Of a stretch of DNA of 64,000 nt, positions 22,680 to 34,800 are shown piece after piece. The stretch spans positions 114,501 to 178,500 of the forward strand of contig JAPTMU010000115.1 in assembly GCA_028583405.1 (NCBI GenBank). Direction: 5' to 3'. Within the stretch, counting starts at the first letter, position 1; each line of letters begins with the position of its first letter. The notes under the pieces are model-generated. The model did no database searches and was not told where the DNA came from. It was given only the letters and a program-made list of their open reading frames with translations. The translations under genes were made by a program, and so were the position numbers. The DNA is from Pogonophryne albipinna (lineage: Eukaryota; Chordata; Actinopteri; Perciformes; Artedidraconidae).

Positions 22680-25059
22680 TTATGGCAAAGATAAAAGCTC
22701 GATAATCGCTGACTCGTTGACCCCGTCGTGGCGAACGTTATCCGTCTCGTTGACCCCGTCGTGGCGAACGTTATCCGTCTCGTTGAACCCGTCGTGGCGA
22801 ACGTTATCCGTCTCGTTGAACCCGTCGTGGCGAACGTTATCCGTCTCGTTGAACCCGTCGTGGCGAACGTTATCCGTCTCGTTGAACCCGTCGTGGCGAA
22901 CGTTATCCGTCTCGTTGAACCCGTCGTGGCGAACGTTATCCGTCTCGTTGACCCAGTCGTGGCGAACGGTATCCGTCTCGTTGACCCAGTCGTGGCGAAC
23001 GGTATCCGTCTCGTTGACCCAGTCGTGGCGAACGTTATCCGTCTCGTTGACCCAGTCGTGGCGAACGTTATCCGTCTCGTTGACCCAGTCGTTTCGAACG
23101 GTATCCGTCTCGTTGATCCCGTCGTGGCGAACGGTATCCGTCTCGTTGATCCCGTCGTGGCGAACGGTATCCGTCTCGTTGACCCAGTCGTTTCGAACGT
23201 TATCCGTCTCGTTGAACCCGTCGTGGCGAACGTTATCCGTCTCGTTGAACCCGTCGTGGCGAACGTTATCCGTCTCGTTGAACCCGTCGTGGCGAACGTT
23301 ATCCGTCTCGTTGAACCCGTCGTGGCGAACGTTATCCGTCTCGTTGAACCCGTCGTGGCGAACGTTATCCGTCTCGTTGAACCCGTCGTGGCGAACGTTA
23401 TCCGTCTCGTTGAACCCGTCGTGGCGAACGTTATCCGTCTCGTTGACCCAGTCGTTTCGAACGTTATCCGTCTCGTTGACCCAGTCGTTTCGAACGTCAT
23501 CCGTCTCGTTGACCCAGTCGTTTCGAACGTTATCCGTCTCGTTGACCCAGTCGTGGCGAACGTTATCCGTCTCGTTGACCCAGTCGTTTCGAACGTTATC
23601 CGTCTCGTTGAACCCGTCGTGGCGAACGTTATCCGTCTCGTTGAACCCGTCGTGGCGAACGTTATCCGTCTCGTTGAACCCGTCGTGGCGAACGTTATCC
23701 GTCTCGTTGAACCCGTCGTGGCGAACGTTATCCGTCTCGTTGAACCCGTCGTGGCGAACGTTATCCGTCTCGTTGAACCCGTCGTGGCGAACGTTATCCG
23801 TCTCGTTGAACCCGTCGTGGCGAACGGTATCCGTCTCGTTGAACCCGTCGTGGCGAACGTTATCCGTCTCGTTGACCCAGTCTTTTCGAAATGTATCCGT
23901 CTCGTTGATCCAGTCATGGCGAACGTTATCCGTCTTGTTGACCCAGTCGTGGCGAACGGTATCAGTCTCGTTAACCCAGTCGTGGCGAACGGTATCCGTC
24001 TCGTTGACCCAGTCGTGGCGAACGGTATCCGTCTCGTTGACCCAGTCGTGGCGAACGGTATCCGTCTCGTTGAACCCGTCGTGGCGAACGTTATCCGTCT
24101 CGTTGAACCCATCGTGGCGAACGTTATCCGTCTCGTTGATCCAGTCGTGGCGAACGTTCTCCGTCTTGTTGATCCAGTCGTGGCGAACTTTCTGGGGACG
24201 TGTCGCCTCAGCTTCCACTTCGTTTGTCTCCAGTTGAACTGAAACAAATACCTTTCATTAAAAACTTTACAGAAATGTAATTAATTTTTGCTTCAAGACT
24301 CTGATCCTGTATTTTTTTTTTTTGTGAAAAAAGGCCATTTCATCGTGACGTCTGTAGTCAACAGATTATAAAAGACTACAATTACCACGGCACCTTCCTC
24401 TAAAAGTCTAAAGTGACAGAGATGGGCAACCTTTTTTGAACCGCTCAATTACCCTTTAAGTTATCAAGTTATACAAGCCTTAACAAAACAGCTTTTGGAA
24501 ATCTGTTGTAGTTTAATTTTAAATAAATCATTTTGAAAATGTTTTTAAAGTTACTAAAACTGTGAGGTAAATTAAATTAGGTGGCAATATTTCCCTTTAT
24601 ACCTGTACTCGATTACAATTGTTTTTAAAATGGCAAAGTACCTCAAAAGTGTTTTTAATATAGCATCTGTTGACTTTAACTTATCCCATGAAGATAAGTA
24701 AAAGAGAAAAGACATGACTCACCTTGGCCAGCGTCTCGCTCCAACATGGACTCCATCGACTGGAAAAGTTGAAAGGCTTTTTCTAAGGAGATCTCATTGG
24801 GAGACAGATCTGTAGGACACAGTATAATTAAAGGTTAGTGTCAGACAGAGAGAAGAAACACTGCATAAAATCAAATGTTTTCAACTCTCAGTCTCCTCTG
24901 CAGCTTATATTCACCAGCTGGAAAACCAGAGACTGTGGACAGGAAACATGCTGTTAAATCAAACATTATTCCTTCATCTTCAACACAATTATCAAACAGG
25001 TAAATACCTCTGGCCAGACAAACAGTCAGCACACAGACGAGCATCCAAACAGCTGCCAT
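22680..25059 (-). CDS. Secreted N-glycosylated 11-residue-repeat protein, gene 4 (hyosophorin-like)
   Basis: Exon 1 is 25008-25059, exon 2 24723-24809, exon 3 22680-24238, giving 1698 nt (565 residues) and 45 repeat units. The head reads MEAEATRPQK where other genes have MEAEASRHQK. The last sequon is NES rather than NET. The middle is very homogeneous: three runs of six to eight consecutive VRHDGFNETDN units (around 22780-22940, 23206-23440 and 23600-23850) separated by HDW or RND units. This pattern suggests block duplication or gene conversion within the array. No frameshift or stop occurs. Confidence 0.85.
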
Positions 25060-25101
25060 CTCTGCAGTTTTCCAAGAGAGTGTTGCCTGAGCACCAGCCA
25101 G

Positions 25102-25108
25102 CTTTAAA
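25102..25108 (-). promoter_or_regulatory. TATA-like box of gene 4
   Basis: TTTAAAG at the conserved distance from the ATG at 25059. Confidence 0.5.
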
Positions 25109-25791
25109 GGAGGGAAACCTCCAGCAGCTGCTACTGATCAGCACTGATTGTCTCTCTGCACAGAGGAAAACACCATTTCTCTGAGATTAAACTCTGAGAA
25201 TGAGGAGTTTTTCATGGAGCTTCTTGTGCATTTGTGATTAGTAGAGACCATCATTTTAAATTCACATTATGTTCAAATCAGTAAAAGAATATTGCATTTG
25301 AGAGGGTATAGCAACTACAACAAATAACAAGACCTCCCCCTGAAAAACAAAGATCTGTATTAACATTTTATATTGTTGCCTAAAAACAATTTCACACAAG
25401 GTAAAAACTCTGAAAAAGTTATAGTAAATATCCAAAATATCCCTCCTCTTCAGAAAACAAAAAATTAAATTACAACATTTTACAACCCCCTTCCCTAAAC
25501 ACATAATTTGTAGAAGAGAAGAAAAGAGGGTTATTTTAAAGCCTTCTTCCTGTCATGCCTCACCTAAAATACCTGATTGCTCATGAAACTTGCATTTTTA
25601 AGACGTAACAATAATGATGCTACGAAGAAACTAAAAATAAAATGCAGAAAAATAATTCTTTATGAATTATTTTTCATTTTTTATGGGTATTTTTGCCTGA
25701 AGAGACACTTAGTGGTATAAATGAAATGGTGCGATTGTAGTGTTCCACAGACATGAAGTGAAAAATAAATGTCCTTTATCTTTCTTTCTAG

Positions 25792-27986
25792 GTCTCTACT
25801 GTAGTGGCTGGCTGAAAACAGACCCCACTGGTGTGATAGCGACCACTTTGAACAATAGTTTTGACACGGTTCGATCCGTGCTGGAGGACATGGACTCTGG
25901 AACGTTGAACACATCGGCTGCGAAGCCGGGATCACAAAGCACCAACGCTCTGCTGGAAAACAGAGGTTCCAGCTGTCCCTTTAATTAATTTACACTGTGC
26001 TTCGATTAAAGTGGCCCTATTCTCCTCATTTTCAGGTGTTTATCGGTATGTAGTTTCTCTACTTTAAAGAGTCCTCTCCTGCTGCTGTTCAGGTGTATAT
26101 CAGTATGTAGTGTCTCTACTTTAAAGAGTCCTCTCCTGCTGATGTTCAGGTGTATATCAGTATGTAGTGTCTCTACTTTAAAGAGTCCTCTCCTGCTGAT
26201 GTTCAGGTGTATATCAGTATGTAGTGTCTCTACTTTAAAGAGTCCTCTCCTGCTGATTTTCAGGTGTATATCAGTATGTAGTTTCTCTACGTTAGAGAGT
26301 CCTCTCCTGCTGATGTTCAGGTGTATATCAGTATGTAGTGTCTCTACTTTAAAGAGTCCTCTCCTGCTGATGTTCAGGTGTATATCAGTATGTAGTGTCT
26401 CTACTTTAAAGAGTCCTCTCCCGCTGATGTTCAGGTGTATATCAGTATGTAGTGTCTCTACTTTAAAGAGTCCTCTCCTGCTGATGTTCAGGTGTATATC
26501 AGTATGTAGTGTCTCTACTTTAAAGAGTCCTCTCCTGCTGATGTTCAGGTGTATATCAGTATGTAGTGTCTCTACTTTAAAGAGTCCTCTCCTGCTGATG
26601 TTCAGGTGTATATCAGTATGTAGTGTCTCTACTTTAAAGAGTCCTCTCCTGCTGATGTTCAGGTGTATATCAGTATGTAGTGTCTCTACTTTAAAGAGTC
26701 CTCTCCTGCTGATTTTCAGGTGTATATCAGTATGTAGTTTCTCTACTTTAGAGAGTCCTCTCCTGCTGATGTTCAGGTGTATATCAGTATGTAGTGTCTC
26801 TACTTTAAAGAGTCCTCTCCTGCTGATGTTCAGGTGTATATCAGTATGTAGTGTCTCTACTTTAAAGAGTCCTCTCCCGCTGATGTTCAGGTGTATATCA
26901 GTATGTAGTGTCTCTACTTTAAAGAGTCCTCTCCTGCTGATGTTCAGGTGTATATCAGTATGTAGTGTCTCTACTTTAAAGAGTCCTCTCCTGCTGATGT
27001 TCAGGTGTATATCAGTATGTAGTGTCTCTACTTTAAAGAGTCCTCTCCTGCTGATTTCCAGGTGTATATCAGTATGTAGTGTCTCTACTTTAAAGAGTCC
27101 TCTCCCGCTGATGTTCAGGTGTATATCAGTATGTAGTGTCTCTACTTTAAAGAGTCCTCTCCTGCTGATGTTCAGGTGTATATCAGTATGTAGTGTCTCT
27201 ACTTTAAAGAGTCCTCTCCTGCTGATTTCCAGGTGTATATCAGTATGTAGTGTCTCTACTTTAAAGAGTCCTCTCCTGCTGATGTTCAGCTGTATATCAG
27301 TATGTAGTGTCTCTACTTTAAAGAGTCCTCTCCTGCTGATTTCCAGGTGTATATCAGTATGTAGTGTCTCTACTCTAAAGAGTCCTCTCCTGCTGATGTT
27401 CAGGTGTATATCAGTATGTAGTGTCTCTACTCTAAAGAGTCCTCTCCTGCTGATGTTCAGGTGTATAGAGCTGTCCTGCCCCTTAGCCTAACACGTACAA
27501 TGTGTTGGAGCGCTAGCCAATAGGAGCGTGAGTGTTTCATAGTGATGTGACTATGTTCTGGAAGTAAACAAAGGAGTCCAATGTTTTTGGGAACCAGGAA
27601 CATAGCATGTATTTATCCCATAGGGCAAACATGAGAGAATCTGATGGATAAAGTCAGATCTTATGCACTTAAGGACATTTTAGTCCTTAAAGGTCTTACT
27701 CTGTGTGTTTGGGCTACACACTATATACTGATATTTAGAAATAAATAAATGTGCTATATGCTTTAAAACATAATTTAAGATCTAATCGGATTCCGAGGCT
27801 CAGGGTTAATTTAGTAAATGCATGTTACTGACTCTGATTTCGTGTCCTGCAGGAGTGAAACCAGTGACTTTCTCCGAGTGGGAGAAGATTGACAGCGAGG
27901 AAGTTCGGAGGGGGGCGGCGATCGGGAAACCCAGAGAAAAACTGCTGACTGGAGGAAATGCTACAGCTGGCTGGAAAATAACCTGA
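25792..27986 (+). pseudogene. fdxr: fdxr terminal two exons, copy d (frameshifted)
   Basis: Penultimate exon 25792-25965. The last exon starts at 27853. In the last exon 'ctgactggagg' replaces 'ctgactgtggagg', a 2-nt deletion near 27950. The normal [10 protein letters not shown] ending is replaced by about ten unrelated residues and a TGA at 27984-27986. This confirms that at least this copy is not under selection for the reductase tail. The intron carries about 25 minisatellite units. Confidence 0.85.
26034..27467 (+). repeat. 57-bp minisatellite in fdxr copy d, about 25 copies
   Basis: Contains an internally duplicated block. The variant unit with 'gattttcag' and 'gttagagag/tttagagag' occurs at about 26260 and again at about 26713, about eight units apart, within matching neighbours. 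Confidence 0.95.
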
Positions 27987-28841
27987 AGACGACAACATTT
28001 CATACCGTCCTGTCTGGGATCAATGACAGAAATTATGACATTAAATTATATATAATAAAAGCTATTAGGTACTGCAGTTTACCCGTTAAAGCTTTTAGTT
28101 TTCGTTCAACTTCCAATCAATCCAAAGCACTGAAAAACTAAGTTTCCTGACGTGCCAACATTAAAGACAATTCTCTATTAGATGATATACATAATGAACT
28201 CCACTCGAATATAATGTATGTATTTTAAAAAGGTAAACTTCATTATTTGTCAACCCCAAATGTATAATTGGTTCGGTATTGAGTGAGAGTCACCGTTCAA
28301 ATGTTTATTTCAGGAGGTCTTTGCTCTAAGGAGCCCCTATTATGCTTTTTGTTGCTTACATAATACTGGACTCATTTCAAAAACTGTTTCCCCAAAAGAC
28401 ATGGGACACTGTTCAGGAAAAATACTGAAGTTTCTCTTTAGAAGAGTAATGACTGCTTGGGGACCAAATTATATTTTGCAAGCTTTTGCACTGAAACAGA
28501 TATTTTATGAATAAATCATGATTTATATCCTTTCTGTCTTTAAGGAGCATTTCTTTCCGTTGCATTTAAAATATTTAGGTCTACGGACATTTTGTAAAAG
28601 AAAACCCTAAATACAGATTCTATAAGTTCTGTCCACTGGTCTAAAAGATGACATGTTATTGAACAAAAATAATCCAAGTTTGACTAATGGATTAAAAAAC
28701 CTGATGTTTTACCAGCAGTTCTATCACATTTGAATATTAAGGACATTTTAAAGCAGAAATACACTAATAGTATAAGATACTCTAAAATCAAACGTTTTGA
28801 TATTTGGAAAAGAAAACAGATTTATTAATGAAAGTTTTATT
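27987..28841. other. Convergent 3' spacer between fdxr copy d and gene 5
   Basis: About 855 bp, the uninterrupted equivalent of 12340-13198. No gene is seen. Confidence 0.6.
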
Positions 28842-31800
28842 TTATGGCAAAGATAAAAGCTTGATAATCGCTGTCTCGTTGACCCCGTCGTGGCGAACGT
28901 TATCCGTCCCGTTGACCCCGTTGTGGCGAACGTTATCCGTCTCGTTGACCCCGTCGTGGCGAACGTTATCCGTCTCGTTGACCCCGTCGTGGCGAACGTT
29001 ATCCGTCTCGTTGACCCCGTCGTGGCGAACGTTATCCGTCCCGTTGACCCAGTCGTGGCGAACGTTATCCGTCCCGTTGATCCCGTCCTGGCGAACGTTT
29101 TCCGTCTCGTTGATCCCGTCGTGGGGAACGTTATCCGTCTCGTTGACCCAGTCGTTTCGAACGTTATCCGTCCCGTTGACCCCGTCGTGGCGAACGTTAT
29201 CCGTCTCGTTGACCCCGTCGTGGCGACCGGTATCCGTCCCGTTGACCCCGTCGTGGCGAACGTTATCCGTCCCGTTGATCCCGTCGTGGCGAACGTTATC
29301 CGTCTCGTTGACCCCGTCGTGGCGAACGTTATCCGTCTCGTTGACCCCGTCGTGGCGAACGTTATCCGTCCCGTTGACCCAGTCGTGGCGAACGTTATCC
29401 GTCCCGTTGATCCCGTCCTGGCGAACGTTTTCCGTCTCGTTGATCCCGTCGTGGGGAACGTTATCCGTCTCGTTGACCCAGTCGTTTCGAACGTTATCCG
29501 TCTCATTGATCCCGTCGTGGCGAACGTTATCCGTCTCGTTGACCCCGTCGTGGCGAACGTTATCCGTCTCGTTGACCCCATCGTGGCGAACGTTATCCGT
29601 CTCGTTGAACCCGTCGTGGCGAACGTTATCCGTCTCGTTGAACCCGTCGTTTCGAACGTTATCCGTCTCGTTGACCCAGTCGTGGCGAACGTTATCCGTC
29701 TCGTTGAACCCGTCGTGGCGAACGTTATCCGTCTCGTTTAACCCGTCGTGGCAAACGTTATCCGTCTCGTTGAACCCGTCGTTTCGAACGTTATCCGTCT
29801 CGTTGAACCCGTCGTGGCGAACGTTATCCGTCTCGTTGAACCCGTCGTGGCGAACGTTATCCGTCTCGTTGAACCCGTCGTTTCGAACGTTATCCGTCTC
29901 GTTGACCCAGTCGAGGCGAACGGTATCCGTCTCGTTGACCCAGTCGTGGCGAACGGTATCCGTCTCGTTGACCCAGTCGTTTCGAACGTTATCCGTCCCG
30001 TTGATCCCGTCGTGGCGAACGTTATCCGTCTCGTTGACCCAGTCGTGGCGAACGTTATCCGTCTCGTTGACCCAGTCGTGGCGAACGTTATCCGTCTCGT
30101 TGACCCAGTCGTGGCGAACGTTATCCGTCTCGTTGACCCAGTCGTGGCGAACGTTATCCGTCCCGTTGACCCAGTCGTGGCGAACGTTATCCGTCTCGTT
30201 GACCCAGTCGCTTCGAACGTTATCCGTCTCGTTGATCCCGTCGTGGCGAACGTTATCCGTCTCGTTGACCCCGTCGTGGCGAACGTTATCCGTCTTGTTG
30301 ATCCCGTCGTGGCGAACGTTATCCGTCTCGTTGACCCAGTCGTTTCGAACGTTATCCGTCTCGTTGACCCAGTCGTGGCGAACGTTATCCGTCTCGTTGA
30401 CCCAGTCGCGGCGAACGTTATCCGTCCCGTTGACCCAGTCGTGGCGAACGTTATCCGTCTCGTTGACCCAGTCGCTTCGAACGTTATCCGTCTCGTTGAT
30501 CCCGTCGTGGCGAACGTTATCCGTCTCGTTGACCCAGTCGTTTCGAACGTTATCCGTCTCGTTGATCCCGTCGTGGCGAACGTTATCCGTCTCGTTGACC
30601 CCGTCGTGGCGAACGTTATCCATCTCGTTGAACCCGTCGTGGCGAACGTTATCCGTCTCGTTGAACCCGTCGTTTCGAACGTTATCCGTCTCGTTGACCC
30701 AGTCGTGGCGAACGTTATCCGTCTCGTTGAACCCGTCGTAGCGAACGTTATCCGTCTCGTTGAACCCGTCGTGGCGAACGTTATCCGTCTCATTGAACCC
30801 GTCGTTTCGAACGTTATCCGTCTCGTTGACCCAGTCGTGGCGAACGGTATCCGTCTCGTTGACCCAGTCGTGGCGAACGGTATCCGTCTCGTTGACCCAG
30901 TCGTTTCGAACGTTATCCGTCCCGTTGATCCCGTCGTGGCGAACGTTATCCGTCTCGTTGACCCAGTCGTGGCGAACGTTATCCGTCTCGTTGACCCAGT
31001 CGTTGACCCAGTCATGGCGAACGTTATCCGTCTCGTTGATCCCATCGTGGCGAACGGTATCCGTCTCGTTGATCCCGTCGTGGCGAACGGTATCCGTCTC
31101 GTTGATCCCGTCGTGGCGAACGGTATCCGTCTCGTTGATCCCGTCGTGGCGAACGGTATCCGTCTCGTTGATCCCATCGTGGCGAACGGTATCCGTCTCG
31201 TTGATCCCGTCGTGGCGAACGGTATCCGTCTCGTTGACCCAGTCGCGGCGAACGTTATCCGTCTCGTTGAACCCGTCACGGCGAACGTTATCTGTCTCGT
31301 TGAACCCGTCGTGGCGAACGTTATCCGTCTCGTTGAACCCGTCGTGGCGAACGTTATCCGTCTCGTTGAACCCGTCGTGGCGAACGTTATCCGTCTCGTT
31401 GAACCCGTCGTGGCGAACGTTCTCCGTCTTGTTGATCCAGTCGTGGCGAACTTTCTGGTGACGTGACGCCTCAGCTTCCACTTCCTTGGTCTCCAGTTGA
31501 ACTGAAACAAATACCTTTCGTTAAAAACTTTACAGAAATGTAATTAATTTTTTGCTTCAAGACTCTGATCCTGTATTTTTATTTTTTATGAAAAAAGGCC
31601 ATTTCATCGTGACGTCTGTAGTCAACAGATTATAGAAGACTACAATTACCACGGCACCTTCCTCTAAAAGTCTAAAGTGACAGAGATGGGCAACCTTTTT
31701 TGAACCGCTCAATTACCTTTTAAGTTATCAAGTTATACAAGCCTTAACAAAACAGCTTTTGGTAATCTGTTGTAGTTTAATTTTAAATAAATCATTTTGA

Positions 31801-34800
31801 AAATGTTTTTAAAGTTACTAAAACTGTGAGGTAAATTAAGTTAGGTGGCAATATTTCCCCTTTATACCTGTACTCGATTACAATTGTTTTTAAAATGGCA
31901 AAGTACCTCAAAAGTGTTTTTAATATAGCATCGGTTGACTTTAACTTATCCCATGAAGATCAGTAAAAGAGAAAATATATGACTCACCTTGGCCAGCGTC
32001 TCGCTCCAACATGGACTCCATCGACTGGAAAAGCTGAAAGGCTTTTTTTAAGGAGATCTCATTGGGAGACAGATCTGTAGGACACAGTATAATTAAAGGT
32101 TAGGGAATGCTCCGGTATTGAGACAAAATTAACATGGGATCACTCTGGTCATTGAACGTACTTCGTCTCACTGGAATATTAACGGTCAGATTGAATACAA
32201 CATCGATCCAATTTCTCCGGGCAATGACGGGAGAGTTTTGAAAGTGACAAAACACTGTTTTCACACATTTAAAAAACACTTAAACAATTTTTACCCAGGA
32301 TTCAGGCACCTTCCCTGGCTTGTAAAATGTGGTGATGCCTATTTAAAACATGTATACCCAGGATTCAATCACTTTTCCTGGCTTGCAAAGTGCTGTGAAG
32401 CAGCCTGTTCTCTGGGTGCAGTCTGGGTGCAAGAGCCATGCACTGCAAGGAGATCTCTGGGTGTGCTCTGGGGCTCTCACAGGCAGCTTCTCTCTGGCTG
32501 CTCTCTCCCTGTATTCACATCACATTTACCCAGCTTTCACACACTTATTCCTGGGTAAGAAAGCCATGTGCATCACCCTGGATCTCTGCCTGTGTGCCTG
32601 TGAAATGCACATTTGAATTAAACCAGTTTAAGGCACTTTTAACACTGACATACCCAGGATTGAAGCTTCTTTCCTGGGTTACATAGTGCTGTGAAACAGA
32701 TTCTCCTCTGGGTGGGAAAGCGAGGTGCTGGAAGGAGCTCTCTGGATCACAGCCCCCTGCTGCTGTCTCCCTGTATTCACAGCACTGTTCCCCAGCTTTC
32801 ACACACTTATTCCAGGGTAAGAAAGCCATGTGCATCACCCTGGATCTCTGCCTGTGAGTGTGGGACCCTGCTTACAGCAGTGACTCTGCTGTACTTATGT
32901 TCTTGTACATTTCATGAGTCAAATGTGGATGAAATGGACATGTTTCAAGCTGCTTTCATGGTTTACATAGTGCTGTGAAACCGCCTCTCCTCTGGGTGGG
33001 AGAGCGAGGTGCTGGAAGGAGCTCTCTGGGTCACAGCCCGCTGCTGCTGTCTCCCTGTATTCACAGCACTGTTCCCCAGCTTTCACACGTATTCCTGGGT
33101 AAGAAAGCCATGTGCATCACCCTGGATCTCTGCGTAGGTGCCTTTGAGTGTGAGACCCTGTTTACAGCAGTGAACCTGCTGCCAGCATTACAAACATATT
33201 AATCAGGCATTTTCAACACTTTTTTCCATGAAAATGATTTTTATTCACTATCATGGGGCTATATAAATCAAATTCCGGGTAATTAGCAGCACAATTGTAA
33301 CTTTTATTATTTAAATGTATTTGTATTATATATTTTTGGGCTATTAAAATGACATTTCTGGGTGACTTTGTCAGTTTATGGCGCTTAGCCCACAATTCCC
33401 GGAGGTTCCAGGCCGAATTTGGGATCTCATAGGCGGCCTGCCATGCGCCCCCACCCGTGGAAAGCAAAAAAGTAAAGAAAATGGTCAATTATATCTTAAA
33501 ATAATCAAAAATTAAGTTTTTTAAAATTCTCTAAAAAACGGCTAAGTGCCAACGGAGGAGGGGCTCAAAAAAGCGCAAGTCGGAAGCCCTGGACATATTT
33601 TCACTCCCCCGTTGCATTTTACAACGGAGAGGGGAATCGAGACCTCCCTTCCTCCGTCAAAAAAAACCATTGATCTTTTCCAAGCTACCATCTGCACAAA
33701 ATCGGAAACCCAGTTTTTGAGAGCACTTAGAAAAAAACCGGCTGTTTCACATCATGGAGGAATGTTTCCGCTACATGAGTGCTTTGGCTCGGATACAATT
33801 GTTGCCTGGAGGACCCCAATCATGGTTCTTACCAAACTTTAAGATTTTCAACTGGCCTCTGGAGGAATGTAAGGAGAGTTGTCAGGGGACTCTACCCGCA
33901 TATGAGGCACTATTTTGGGATACATTTTGCCCGTTTTCATGGTTCTCCCAAAAGTGAACAGTCTTTTTCCTGATTTCTCACTGATCGAATGGCAAACGCG
34001 ACCCGCCATCGGAGGGCCTCCGCCGGCCCGGCCTCGTGCCGGTGCTCTGGCGGTCGGTTCCTTTGAACTGCGGGTTATTCTCCTCTGACCGCACTGATCG
34101 AATGGCAAACGCGACCAGCTATCGGCGGGCCTTCTCCCCCGGTCTACGTGCCGGTGCTCTGGCTGTCGGTTCCTCCGAACTGCGGGTTCGACTCTAATGG
34201 CCGGGAGGGTGTGCTGCGTGGGGGTAACCCTGCATGTCTCTTACCTCCCGGGCCGACCGATATGAAGCGTTTCCAAGACGAACCGTCTGACTCAGGGGTC
34301 CCACCACGGGTTCCGCAGCGGGGTGGAAGTTCCACCTCCCCACTTCGCCGCGGAGTGCCCGACAAACACTGTCGTTTCTCGAACCCTCCACTGTTGCATA
34401 GCGGCATTTGTCGGCTGCGGCATTCAGCAATCGGCCTTGCTCCGGGCACCGGTTCCCCCGGGGACCAGTGTTCGGTGGCTTCACATGATATAGGGTCGAC
34501 CCTACTTCATCACAGGCTACCTGGTTGATCCTGCCAGTAGCATATGCTTGTCTCAAAGATTAAGCCATGCAAGTCGAAGTACACACGGCCGGTACAGTGA
34601 AACTGCGAATGGCTCATTAAATCAGTTATGGTTCCTTTGATCGCTCTAACGTTACTTGGATAACTGTGGCAATTCTAGAGCTAATACATGCAAACGAACG
34701 CTGACCTTCGGGGATGCGTGCATTTATCAGACCCAAAACCCATGCGGGGTGCTCTCTGGGGCGCCCCGGCCGCTTTGGTGACTCTAGATAACCTCAAGCC

